From Streptomyces cucumeris (GTDB lineage: Bacteria > Actinomycetota > Actinomycetes > Streptomycetales > Streptomycetaceae), in assembly GCF_024295805.1 (NCBI RefSeq), contig NZ_JANCLX010000013.1, positions 123,983 to 187,982 on the forward strand: DNA of 64,000 nt, read 5' to 3'. Both the position numbers and the translations under genes were made by a program. A model generated the notes under the pieces. The model did not search any database, was not told the DNA's origin, and saw nothing but the letters and a program-made list of their open reading frames with translations. Below are positions 17,857 through 25,897 of the stretch, piece after piece (positions within the stretch are counted from its first letter, which is position 1; every line of letters begins with the position of its first letter).

Positions 17857-19083
17857 TCAGTCGCCGATCAGCGCGTCGACGAACGCCTCCGGCTCGAACG
17901 GCGCGAGATCGTCCGCGCCCTCGCCGAGGCCCACCAGCTTGACCGGGACGCCCAGCTCGCGCTGGACCGCGACCACGATGCCGCCCTTGGCGGTGCCGTC
18001 CAGCTTGGTCAGCACGATGCCGGTGATGTCCACGACCTCCGCGAACACCCGGGCCTGCACCAGGCCGTTCTGCCCGGTGGTGGCGTCGAGCACGAGCAGC
18101 ACCTCGTCCACCGCGCCATGCTTCTCCACGACCCGCTTGACCTTGCCCAGCTCGTCCATGAGACCGGTCTTGGTGTGCAGCCGCCCCGCGGTGTCGATCA
18201 GCACGACGTCCGCGGCCTCGGCGATGCCCTCCTTGACGGCGTCGAAGGCGACCGACGCCGGATCACCGGCCTCGGGGCCGCGGACGGTCCGGGCGCCGAC
18301 CCGCTCGCCCCAGGTCTGGAGCTGATCGGCGGCGGCCGCGCGGAAGGTGTCGGCGGCGCCCAGCACCACCGACTTGCCGTCGGCGACCAGCACCCGGGCC
18401 AGCTTGCCGGTGGTGGTGGTCTTGCCGGTGCCGTTGACGCCGACGACCAGGACGACGCCCGGCTTCTCCTCGCCGTTCGGGCCCACCCCGCTCTCGGTGT
18501 GCACGGTGCGGTCCGCCTCGGTGCCGATGAGGTGCAGCAGCTCCTCGCGCAGCAGACCGCGCAGCTCCTCGGGGGTACGGGTGCCGAGCACCTTGACGCG
18601 CTCACGCAGCCGCTCGACCAGCTCCTGGGTCGGGGTGACGCCGACGTCGGCGGTCAGCAGGGTGTCCTCGATCTCCTCCCAGGTGTCGTCGTCGAGGTGC
18701 TCCCGGGACAGCAGTGTCAGCAGTCCCTTGCCCAGGGTGTTCTGGGAGCGGGACAGCCGGGCGCGCAGCCGGACCAGCCGTCCGGCGGTCGGCTCCGGAA
18801 CCTCGACCGGCGGGACCTCGGGCGCGGCGGGCGCGGGCGCCTCCGCCGTCGCGGCCGGGGCGCCGGACCCCGGCAGGTCCACCTCCTCGATGGTCCTGCG
18901 CGGTTCCTCGCGCGGGGTTTCGGCCTCCTCGCCGACATGCGGTTCGGCGGGCGGCGCGGTGACGGACGGGCTGCTCGGCGGGGCCGTGGGCAGCCGCTTC
19001 TTCTTGCGGCTGGTGACCACGAACCCGCTGATCGCGGCGACCGCGATCACAGCGATGACTACGGCAAGGATGACGAATTCCAT
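17857..19083 (-). CDS. ftsY: Signal recognition particle receptor FtsY
   Basis: Membrane-docked GTPase that receives Ffh-ribosome complexes. About 408 residues. MEFVILAVVIAVIAVAA at the N-terminus is a membrane anchor, typical of actinobacterial FtsY. A Pro/Ala/Glu-rich linker follows. The NG domain then shows GVNGTGKTTTTGKLA, DTAGRLHTK and TKLDGTAKGG, and the end is LGEGADDLAPFEPEAFVDALIG. ATG 19083 starts the anchor; an upstream ATG (19104) adds seven residues that look random. It converges on the primase-like gene. Confidence 0.96.
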   Translation of the reverse strand: MEFVILAVVIAVIAVAAISGFVVTSRKKKRLPTAPPSSPSVTAPPAEPHVGEEAETPREEPRRTIEEVDLPGSGAPAATAEAPAPAAPEVPPVEVPEPTAGRLVRLRARLSRSQNTLGKGLLTLLSREHLDDDTWEEIEDTLLTADVGVTPTQELVERLRERVKVLGTRTPEELRGLLREELLHLIGTEADRTVHTESGVGPNGEEKPGVVLVVGVNGTGKTTTTGKLARVLVADGKSVVLGAADTFRAAAADQLQTWGERVGARTVRGPEAGDPASVAFDAVKEGIAEAADVVLIDTAGRLHTKTGLMDELGKVKRVVEKHGAVDEVLLVLDATTGQNGLVQARVFAEVVDITGIVLTKLDGTAKGGIVVAVQRELGVPVKLVGLGEGADDLAPFEPEAFVDALIGD

Positions 19084-19116
19084 AACCCACCCAGTATCAG
19101 CCACGAGCCCGGGAAG

Positions 19117-19785
19117 TCATTCGCCCCCGAGCCCGGCTTCCCGCGCGCGGACGATCGCCTGCGCACGATCACGCACCTGGAGCTTGGCGAAGATGGACCC
19201 GACGTGATTGCGCACGGTCTTGTCGGTGACCACCAGCCGCTGGGCGATCTGGCGGTAGCCGAGCCCGCGCGCCAGCAGGTCCAGCACCTCGCGCTCCCGT
19301 GCGGTGAGGGTGGGGAACGCCTCCTTCGCGGACGCCGACGCGGAGGCGCCGAGCAGCGCCCCGAGCCGCTCGGCCATCCGCGGGCTGAACACCGCGCCGC
19401 CGCGGGCCACGGTGTGCAGCGCCCTGAGGATCTCGTCACGCCCCGCGCCCTTGAGCAGATAGCCCCGGGCCCCGGCGCGCACGGCGGCCAGCAGGCTGTC
19501 GTCGTCCTCGGACATCGTCATGACCATCACCCGCGCCTCGGGACGTCCGCACAGGATCCGGCGCGTGGCCTCCAGCCCGGACCGCCCCGGCAGCCCGAGG
19601 TCCATCACCACCAGATCGGGCTCGGTGCGCGCGGCCTCGGCGACGGCCTCGTCCGCACAGGCGGCCTGTCCGACGACGCTGAACGCCTGGTCGAGGTTGA
19701 CGGCCGCCGCCAGCCCCTCGCGGAACAGCGGATGGTCGTCCACCAGGAGGACCCGCCACTGCGGCCCCTCCGTCTCATCGGTCAC
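19117..19785 (-). CDS. NarL/LuxR-family response regulator
   Basis: About 222 residues. The receiver domain shows LLVDDHPLFREGL, phospho-acceptor Asp in VVMDLGLPGRSG, and Lys in YLLKGAGRDEI. The output helix-turn-helix shows LTAREREVLDLLARGLGYRQIA and VTDKTVRNHVGSIFAKL. It pairs with the histidine kinase immediately upstream, whose stop overlaps this start by 11 bases. GTG 19785 is chosen for the GAGAGGA site about 10 bases before it; an ATG at 19809 is possible. Target genes are not known; the neighbouring small secreted protein is an obvious candidate. Confidence 0.9.
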   Translation of the reverse strand: MTDETEGPQWRVLLVDDHPLFREGLAAAVNLDQAFSVVGQAACADEAVAEAARTEPDLVVMDLGLPGRSGLEATRRILCGRPEARVMVMTMSEDDDSLLAAVRAGARGYLLKGAGRDEILRALHTVARGGAVFSPRMAERLGALLGASASASAKEAFPTLTAREREVLDLLARGLGYRQIAQRLVVTDKTVRNHVGSIFAKLQVRDRAQAIVRAREAGLGGE

Positions 19786-22150
19786 CGTCCCGGCGTCCTC
19801 TCTCCACATGGTGCGGACTCATGGGCTCCCAGGGATGCCCGCCCGGGCGCTCGGTGTCGTCCGCCGCGGGCGCCCGGCGCAATGGGGTGTCCGCCGGTGT
19901 CATCGGCGCACGCCGCGGCGCATCCACCGCGGGGCGCTCCGCCGCACCCGCCGAAGCGCCGGGCGCCCTGGGCGGCGCGGGCGCCGGAGCCGGAGCCGGT
20001 CGCGGTGGCTCGGGCGGGAGCGGAGGCGGGGATGGGGGCGGGGGTGGCCTCAGCGCGGCGCAGGTCTCATGGCCCGTGGCCGTCCCCCGGTGCGCCTCGG
20101 GGTTGCCGTGTTCCCCGGGACCGGCCAGCGGGAGCACCGCATGCACCACCGTGCCCGTGGCCGAGCCGGTGACCGTGCAGGAGCCGCCGATCTCCTCGGC
20201 GCGTTCGGTCACCGAGGCCAGGCCGATACCGGGGACCGCGGTCTCCCGCAGACCGCTGCCGTCGTCGGTGACCTTGACCTGGAGGGTGTCCGGGCCCGCG
20301 GTGAGTTCGATGTGCACCTGGCGTGCCCGGGCGTGCCGCACCGCGTTGGTGAGCGATTCGGCGGCGATGCGGTAGGCGGCCGTCTCGACCCCGGGCGACA
20401 GCGGCGGCAGGGCGAGCGGGCGGCTGGCCACGCCGACCCGCAGCCCGTCGATGCCCAGCCGGTGCCCCAGGTCCCGTACCGCACCGGCCAGTCCGCGGTC
20501 GGCCAGCGCGGCGGGCGCGAGCCCGGAGGTGATCCGGCGCACCTCGACCAGCGCCTCGGCGAGGGTTTCGGCGGCCTCGCGGAGCTGCGCACGGGCGGGG
20601 TGGCCGGGGGCGCAGGAGGTCTGGGCGATGTCCAGGCGCAGCCGTACGGCGGCCAGTTGGGGGCCGAGGCCGTCGTGGATCTCACGGCGCAGCCGCCGGC
20701 GTTCCTGTTCGCGGGCGAGCACCAGCCGTTCCCGGGCCGCCTGGGCCTCCTCGGCCAGGCCCAGTGCGGCGAGCGCGGGGGCGGCCTGGTCGGCGAGGAG
20801 GGAGAGCAGCCCGCTGTCGCGCTCGGCGGGGGTGCCGGATGCGTCGCGGGAGACTTCGAGACGGCCGACGGGACGGCCGTGGTGGCGCAGTACGAACGTC
20901 TGGACCGGGCCGGTGAGCGGTGCTCCGGCGGCGGCCAGCCGCCGTGGCCCGGCGCGGGTGTCGACGCTGACGGCGGCGCCGGAGACACCGAGGTCCTCCA
21001 CCGCGCTGCGGCAGATCTGCTGGGGTACCTCGCCCGGGTGCGGGGCCTGCTGGAGGCGTACGGCCAGGGCGCTGACGGCTTCGTGCGGGCGGGCGCGCGG
21101 CCCGTAGAAGGCGCGCTCGACGCGGAGGGTGAGCCAGCGGGCGCCGGGCCGCAGGGCCCAGCCCAGCAGCAGGGCGCCGCCCGCGGTGAGGGTGGTGGCG
21201 CCGCTACGGACGGAGGGGATCCCGGCCTGGACGGCGACGACGGCACAGACCACCACGGCGGCCAGGGAGGTCAGGACGAAGGCGCGGGCGAGCCGGTGGC
21301 TGGTGGAGCGGTCCAGCCGCCATATCCCGGTGCGGGCGACGCCCAGGCAGATGGCGGCGGCCCAGACCGCGCTGCCCAGGGTGCGGGCGACGATGGTCGG
21401 CACGCCTTCGCCCCATTCGGTGAGCAGGAGGGAGACACAGGCGGGGTAGGCGGCGGCGAGCAGCGCCCAGTCACGGCGTTCGGCACCGTGGGAGACGGTG
21501 GCGTGCCAGCACAGGGCGGCGGTCACCGCGAAGGCCACGGTGCGCAGCACCCAGGGTTCGGCCTCGGCGTAGGTGCCCAGGTGCTCGAAGGCCCACTGTC
21601 CGCAGCCGGTGTCGAAGGCGGGGTTGGGGACGGTGCCCACCAGGGGTTCGCTGATGACCCACAGCACCGCGTAGCCCAGCCAGTAGGCGGAGGCGCCGGC
21701 GCTCATGGCCCACCACTGCCATCGTCGCCGGGCGCCGCGCGGGAACAGCCACAGCGGCAGCAGCAGTACGGTCAGCGGACGGCAGGCGATCTTGGCCGCG
21801 GCCAGCAGCAGTGACACCACGGCGCCGGTGGTGCCGAGGTCGGCGATGCCCAGTAGCTGGGCCACGGCGGACGGCAGCAGCCACAGCGCCCCGGCCACCA
21901 GCAGCACGCTGCCGTAGCGCCGGGCGGACCGCTCGGCGAGCAGCAGCACCCCGACGCCGAGCACCGGGATACCGACGGCGACCCGGGTCAGGACGGCGGC
22001 GCCGCGCGGCCGCGGGTAGGTCAGCGCGAGCCACTGGTCGTTGACGCGCAGCAGTCCGGCGAGCCAGCCCGCCGCCACCACCACGAACAGCGCCGACACC
22101 CCGCCCGCGGCCTGGACGGCCCGGTCCCTGGGCAGTGCGGCACGCCTCAT
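19775..22150 (-). CDS. Membrane sensor histidine kinase (NarL-type partner)
   Basis: About 791 residues. The first 400 or so residues hold many hydrophobic helices (for example LLRVNDQWLALTY then GIPVLGVGVLLLAE), so sensing is probably within the membrane or at its surface. The dimerisation box with the phospho-His is REQERRRLRREIHDGLGPQL, and the ATPase lobe shows ESLTNAVRHARA and VTDDGSGLRE. After the catalytic end (VLPLAG) about 115 Pro/Ala/Arg-rich residues follow with no recognisable domain. ATG 22150 lies one base after the stop of the small secreted gene upstream. The ligand is unknown. Confidence 0.87.
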   Translation of the reverse strand: MRRAALPRDRAVQAAGGVSALFVVVAAGWLAGLLRVNDQWLALTYPRPRGAAVLTRVAVGIPVLGVGVLLLAERSARRYGSVLLVAGALWLLPSAVAQLLGIADLGTTGAVVSLLLAAAKIACRPLTVLLLPLWLFPRGARRRWQWWAMSAGASAYWLGYAVLWVISEPLVGTVPNPAFDTGCGQWAFEHLGTYAEAEPWVLRTVAFAVTAALCWHATVSHGAERRDWALLAAAYPACVSLLLTEWGEGVPTIVARTLGSAVWAAAICLGVARTGIWRLDRSTSHRLARAFVLTSLAAVVVCAVVAVQAGIPSVRSGATTLTAGGALLLGWALRPGARWLTLRVERAFYGPRARPHEAVSALAVRLQQAPHPGEVPQQICRSAVEDLGVSGAAVSVDTRAGPRRLAAAGAPLTGPVQTFVLRHHGRPVGRLEVSRDASGTPAERDSGLLSLLADQAAPALAALGLAEEAQAARERLVLAREQERRRLRREIHDGLGPQLAAVRLRLDIAQTSCAPGHPARAQLREAAETLAEALVEVRRITSGLAPAALADRGLAGAVRDLGHRLGIDGLRVGVASRPLALPPLSPGVETAAYRIAAESLTNAVRHARARQVHIELTAGPDTLQVKVTDDGSGLRETAVPGIGLASVTERAEEIGGSCTVTGSATGTVVHAVLPLAGPGEHGNPEAHRGTATGHETCAALRPPPPPSPPPLPPEPPRPAPAPAPAPPRAPGASAGAAERPAVDAPRRAPMTPADTPLRRAPAADDTERPGGHPWEPMSPHHVERGRRDGDR

Positions 22151-22151
22151 G

Positions 22152-22436
22152 TCAGCGCGCGGGCGCGTGGTGCGCGCCCGCGCGGGACCGGCCGCCCCTG
22201 ACCCACAGCGTGACGTAGGCGTCGCCGCGTCCGGGGCGGCACTTGTACTCGTCCCACCGGTGTTCGCGGATCCCTTCCTTGCCCGCGCGCTGGCACGCCC
22301 CGCTGGTGTCGAAGTGCCCCTCCTCGCGCCAGGAGGTGCTTCCGGAGGCGGTGGCCGGGAATGCGGCGGCGTTCCACAGGACGGCTCCTGCGAGCAGGCC
22401 GAGCGCGATGGTCGCGCGGGTCGGGAAAGGGCGCAT
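22152..22436 (-). CDS. Small secreted protein, unknown function
   Basis: 94 residues. Start MRPFPTRATIALGLLAGAVLWNAAA looks like a signal peptide (short basic start, hydrophobic core), with a likely cut after ATA near residue 30. The mature part has two cysteines (CQRAG and KCRPG), so one disulfide is possible, and resembles the small Streptomyces proteins ending a Cys-Tyr-Lys motif. It has a GGAGA site and ends one base before the kinase start, so the three genes form one operon. It may be the stimulus or reporter of the kinase, but this is inference. Confidence 0.65.
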   Translation of the reverse strand: MRPFPTRATIALGLLAGAVLWNAAAFPATASGSTSWREEGHFDTSGACQRAGKEGIREHRWDEYKCRPGRGDAYVTLWVRGGRSRAGAHHAPAR

Positions 22437-22576
22437 GGTCGGTCTCCTTGTTCTCGCCCCCGAGCACTACCCGCCGTCACGGCGCTGAAGTGCGAGGACG
22501 CCCCAGCCCACCCGAACCGGTGACCTCCTAGTACCCGCGTTCCGTTCGGAGCGTGGGGAGTTGGGGGCGGACGGGT

Positions 22577-22999
22577 TCACCACACGAACATCAGGACGGT
22601 GACGGCGATGTCCTCCGCCTCCGCGTAGCACAGGCCGATCCGCATCAGATGGAGCATGATCGGCTGGGCGGCCCAGTTCTCCGGCGTGTCGAGGAAGTTG
22701 GCGAGCCGGTGGGCGTACCGGCGGACCATGGCCGTCTCCCGGGCGGTGAGCCGGGTGAGGAGTTTGGCCAGCAGCGCGCCGCCGTGGCGCAGCGCGATCA
22801 CCACCAGCCGCCGGCGGACCAGCCGGGCGACGGCGGGGTCGGGGTCCCCGGGCGAGCAGAGGAAGGCACGGGCGGCGTCGAGTTCGGCCGCGAGGGCCGC
22901 GCCGTGCTCCGGGCCGCGGGGGCCGTTGAGCCGGACCCGGGTGACGAGATCGTCGATGTCGGATCCGGTGATGAGGTGTGGCTCCCCCGTGCTGATCAT
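22577..22999 (-). CDS. Hypothetical helical protein
   Basis: 140 residues, start MISTGEPHLITG with AAGGAG upstream. Mostly alpha-helical in appearance, with LVRRRLVVIALRHGGALLAKLL as a basic amphipathic part and a hydrophobic end (IGLCYAEAEDIAVTVLMFVW). No domain recognised. It lies between the kinase operon and a divergent monooxygenase-like gene and may belong to the same accessory insertion. Confidence 0.55.
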   Translation of the reverse strand: MISTGEPHLITGSDIDDLVTRVRLNGPRGPEHGAALAAELDAARAFLCSPGDPDPAVARLVRRRLVVIALRHGGALLAKLLTRLTARETAMVRRYAHRLANFLDTPENWAAQPIMLHLMRIGLCYAEAEDIAVTVLMFVW

Positions 23000-23162
23000 C
23001 ACGCGCCGCTCCTTGGTGTGGGGATGTGCGGCCCGCGGAGCGGGCCGTGTCCCACGATGGGCCGCCCCGCGTCCCAGGCGCATGAGTCATCCGCCCCGGT
23101 CCGCCCGTGCGCCGGGAAGGGCGCGGGCGGGGTCTGCCGTCCGCCGCACACCGATGGAAATT

Positions 23163-23175
23163 TGACGGATCGTCA
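23163..23175. promoter_or_regulatory. Inverted repeat TGACG-n3-CGTCA upstream of the flavin monooxygenase gene
   Basis: A perfect 5-3-5 inverted repeat about 53 bases before the start at 23228, in the presumed promoter. Such short palindromes often bind TetR-type repressors. No regulator gene is adjacent. Confidence 0.45.
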
Positions 23176-23227
23176 GTTACGGTCGCACTCCCCCGGGGGC
23201 CCGCCCAGGACGAAGGGGAGTTCCGCC

Positions 23228-24262
23228 ATGCCCGTCACGGTCGTACGGCTGAATCTCGTCGATCCCGCCGCCACCTCCGGCTCCCTGTCCGCCCGCTACC
23301 GCGCCGCCGTGGAGATGGCTGCCTACGCGGACGAACAGGGCGTCGACACCGTCCAGACCGAGGAGCACCACGGCTCCGCCGACGGCTGGCTGCCCGCACC
23401 GCTGGTGTTCGCGGGCGCGGTGCTGGGCGCCACCCGGCGGATCACGGTGACGGTCTCCGCCCTGATCACCCCGCTGTACGACCCGCTGCGGCTGGCCGAG
23501 GACATCGCGGTGCTGGACCTGGTGAGCGGCGGCCGGCTGGTGACGGTGGCGGGGATCGGCTACCGCCCGGAGGAGTACGCGGCGCACGGCCGGGACTGGG
23601 CGGGGCGCGGTGCGCTCCAGGACGAGGCGCTGGAGACGCTGCTCGCGGCCTGGACGGGCGAACCGTTCCGCCACCGCGGCCGTACGGTGCGGGTGACCCC
23701 GCGCCCCGCCACCCGGCCGCATCCGCCGCTGCTGGTGGGCGGCAGCTCCCGGCCCGCGGCGCGCCGGGCCGCCCGGCTGGGGCTGCCGTTCTTCCCCAGC
23801 GCCCATCTGCCGGAGCTGGAGGAGTACTACCACGCCCGGCGGGCGGAGTACGGCACCGAGGGCTGGTGCCTGATGCCGCCGGAGTCCACACCGCTGCTGC
23901 ACGTGGCGGAGGATCCGGACCGGGTCTGGGCGGAGTACGGCCACCATCTGCTGCACGAGGCGCGGACGTACGCGTCCTGGCAGCCGGAGGGGGTGCGGTC
24001 GGCGGTGCGCTCCCGGGCCGCGGACGCCGCGGCCCTGCGCGCGGAGGGCGTCTACCGCGTCCTGACGCCCGGGGAGTGCCTGGCGTACGCGGCGGAGGAC
24101 GGCGGCCGGACCAGTCTGGTGCTGCATCCGCTGTGCGGCGGGATGCCGGTGGAGGAGGCCTGGCGCTCGCTGCGGCTGTTCGCGGAACGAGTACTGCCCC
24201 GCCTCGAGGACTCGGGGCGGGGCAGCTCTCCTGTGCGAGGAGCGGGCGGCGGGGGGATTTAG
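23228..24262 (+). CDS. LLM-class flavin-dependent oxidoreductase (luciferase-like)
   Basis: 344 residues, luciferase-like monooxygenase fold using FMN or F420. Signature parts are EMAAYADEQGVDTVQTEEHHG, LGATRRITVTVSALITPLYDP, VLDLVSGGRLVTVAGIGYRPEEY and PPLLVGGSSRPAARRAARLGL. The substrate is unknown. ATG 23228 has GGGGAG upstream. Its 3' end overlaps the convergent glcP stop by 4 bases and carries a hairpin that can terminate glcP. An F420-biosynthesis gene (cofC-like) is in this window, so F420 use is possible. Confidence 0.85.
   Translation: MPVTVVRLNLVDPAATSGSLSARYRAAVEMAAYADEQGVDTVQTEEHHGSADGWLPAPLVFAGAVLGATRRITVTVSALITPLYDPLRLAEDIAVLDLVSGGRLVTVAGIGYRPEEYAAHGRDWAGRGALQDEALETLLAAWTGEPFRHRGRTVRVTPRPATRPHPPLLVGGSSRPAARRAARLGLPFFPSAHLPELEEYYHARRAEYGTEGWCLMPPESTPLLHVAEDPDRVWAEYGHHLLHEARTYASWQPEGVRSAVRSRAADAAALRAEGVYRVLTPGECLAYAAEDGGRTSLVLHPLCGGMPVEEAWRSLRLFAERVLPRLEDSGRGSSPVRGAGGGGI
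24194..24225. terminator. Hairpin inside the 3' end of the monooxygenase gene, facing glcP
   Basis: CTGCCCCGCC and GGCGGGGCAG form a perfect 10-bp stem with a 12-base loop. It lies within coding sequence just past the glcP stop and probably terminates glcP transcripts. Confidence 0.55.
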
Positions 24263-25680
24263 CCCATCTCCTCCAACGCCTTGCCCTTGGTCTCCGGCAC
24301 CCACTTGAGGATGAACGGGATCGAGAGCAGGGCGAAGGCCGTGTACATGATGTACGTCGCGGACAGATTCCAGTCCGACAGGCTCGGGAAGCTGGCGGTG
24401 ATGGCCCAGTTGGCGATCCACTGGGCGGAGGCGGCGACACCGAGCGCCGCGGCGCGGATCTTGTTCGGGAACATCTCGCCGAGCAGGACCCAGACCACCA
24501 CACCCCACGAGAGGGCGAAGAAGAGCACGAACGCGTGGGCGGCGACCAGGGCCACCACACCCTCGGTGTGCGGCAGCTTGCCGCCCACCAGGTTCGCGGA
24601 GAAGGCCCAGGCGACCAGGCCGAGCGAGACCGCCATGCCGATCGAGCCGATGAGCGCCAGCGGCTTGCGGCCGATCCGGTCGACGAAGATCATCGCGATC
24701 ACGGTGCCGAGGATGTTGATGATCGACGTGGTGAAGGAGTAGAAGAACGAGCCGCTCGGGTCGACGCCGACGGACTGCCACAGCGTCGAGGAGTAGTAGA
24801 ACGCCACGTTGATGCCGACGAGCTGCTGGAACACCGACAGGCCGACACCGATCCAGACCACCGGCAGCAGACCGAAGCGGCCGCCCAGCAGGTCCTTGAA
24901 GGTCGACTTGTGCTCACTGCGCATCGCCCGGTCGATCTCGTCGACCCGGACGTCCAGGTCGACGGTCTTGCCCTCGACCTCGCGCAGGACCTCCTTCGCG
25001 CGGTCGAGACGGCCGACGGAGATCAGGAAGCGGGGCGACTCGGGGATCGCGAAGGACAGCAGACCGTAGAGGACGGCCGGGACGACCATGACGCCGAGCA
25101 TCCACTGCCACGCCTCGAGACCGGCGATGGTGCCGCGCTGGTCACCGTCGGCGAGGTTGAGGATGCCCCAGTTGACGAGCTGGGACAGGGCGATGCCGAT
25201 GACGATCGCGGCCTGCTGGAAGGAGGCGAGACGGCCGCGGTACGCGGGCGGGGCGACCTCGGCGATGTAGGCCGGGCCGATCACGGAGGCCATACCGATG
25301 CCGATACCGCCGAGCACCCGCCACATGGCCAGGTCCCACAGCGAGAACGGCAGGGCGGAGCCGACGGCGCTGACGGTGAAGAGCGCGGCGGCGATCTGCA
25401 TGACGCGGATCCGGCCGATACGGTCGGCTATCCGGCCGGCGGTGGCGGCGCCGATCGCCGAACCGATCAGGGCGATGGCGACGACCTGGGCCAGGGCTGC
25501 GGAACCGATGTCGTACTTGCCGCGGATGGCTTCGACCGCTCCGTTGATCACCGAGCTGTCGTAGCCGAAGAGGAAGCCGCCCATCGCGGCGGCGGCGGTG
25601 ATGAAGATGACGTGGCCGAGGTGGTCCGGCTGGGCCTTACGGCCCTCGGATCCCTTCTGGGCCTGCGCGGTGGTGGTCAA
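24259..25680 (-). CDS. glcP: Major facilitator glucose permease GlcP
   Basis: Proton-symport glucose uptake, the main glucose entry route in Streptomyces. About 473 residues, sugar-porter family. It has 12 expected membrane helices, GRIADRIGRIRV between helices 2 and 3, PESPRFLISVGR, QQLVGINVAFYYSSTLW, DRIGRKPLALIGS, and the C-terminal PETKGKALEEM. TTG 25680 is the start, six bases after AGGAG. In S. coelicolor glcP lies next to smc, as here. The upstream region has several inverted repeats, and glucose induction is known for the family member in S. coelicolor. Confidence 0.93.
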   Translation of the reverse strand: MTTTAQAQKGSEGRKAQPDHLGHVIFITAAAAMGGFLFGYDSSVINGAVEAIRGKYDIGSAALAQVVAIALIGSAIGAATAGRIADRIGRIRVMQIAAALFTVSAVGSALPFSLWDLAMWRVLGGIGIGMASVIGPAYIAEVAPPAYRGRLASFQQAAIVIGIALSQLVNWGILNLADGDQRGTIAGLEAWQWMLGVMVVPAVLYGLLSFAIPESPRFLISVGRLDRAKEVLREVEGKTVDLDVRVDEIDRAMRSEHKSTFKDLLGGRFGLLPVVWIGVGLSVFQQLVGINVAFYYSSTLWQSVGVDPSGSFFYSFTTSIINILGTVIAMIFVDRIGRKPLALIGSIGMAVSLGLVAWAFSANLVGGKLPHTEGVVALVAAHAFVLFFALSWGVVVWVLLGEMFPNKIRAAALGVAASAQWIANWAITASFPSLSDWNLSATYIMYTAFALLSIPFILKWVPETKGKALEEMG

Positions 25681-25769
25681 CGTGAACTCCTGTGGCCCGC
25701 CCGGCAACGCTGCCGGACGTCGGGGCTGGCTGGCTCTTCCAGCGGAGGCGAGCCGAGCGGTCGGCCACC

Positions 25770-25812
25770 ACTTGAAGGTAAAAGCAACGTTGCAGAGACT
25801 ATTCCTTCAAGT
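25770..25812. promoter_or_regulatory. Nested inverted repeats upstream of glcP
   Basis: ACTTGAAGG (25770-25778) and CCTTCAAGT (25804-25812) are exact reverse complements. Between them lies GCAACGTTGC (25784-25793), a perfect 10-bp palindrome. Position 90-130 bases before the glcP start suits operator sites. Confidence 0.6.
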
Positions 25813-25872
25813 TTCGAAGTCAATAGGGTGTGACGAATAAATCCGCCGCACGTGGCGACACGCTCTGTTGAG

Positions 25873-25894
25873 CACTTGACTTCAAGTGTTGAAG
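25873..25894. promoter_or_regulatory. Second palindromic cluster between smc and glcP
   Basis: CACTTGA-CT-TCAAGTG (25873-25888) and CTTCAA-GTG-TTGAAG (25880-25894, overlapping) repeat the same CTTGAAG/CTTCAAG core found nearer glcP. It ends only four bases from the smc stop. Confidence 0.55.
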
Positions 25895-25897
25895 CGG

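Noticed and set aside
22553..23227. Extended N-terminus of the flavin monooxygenase
   Set aside because: The family start and a good ribosome binding site are at 23228; the extra part lies over a divergent gene and promoter.
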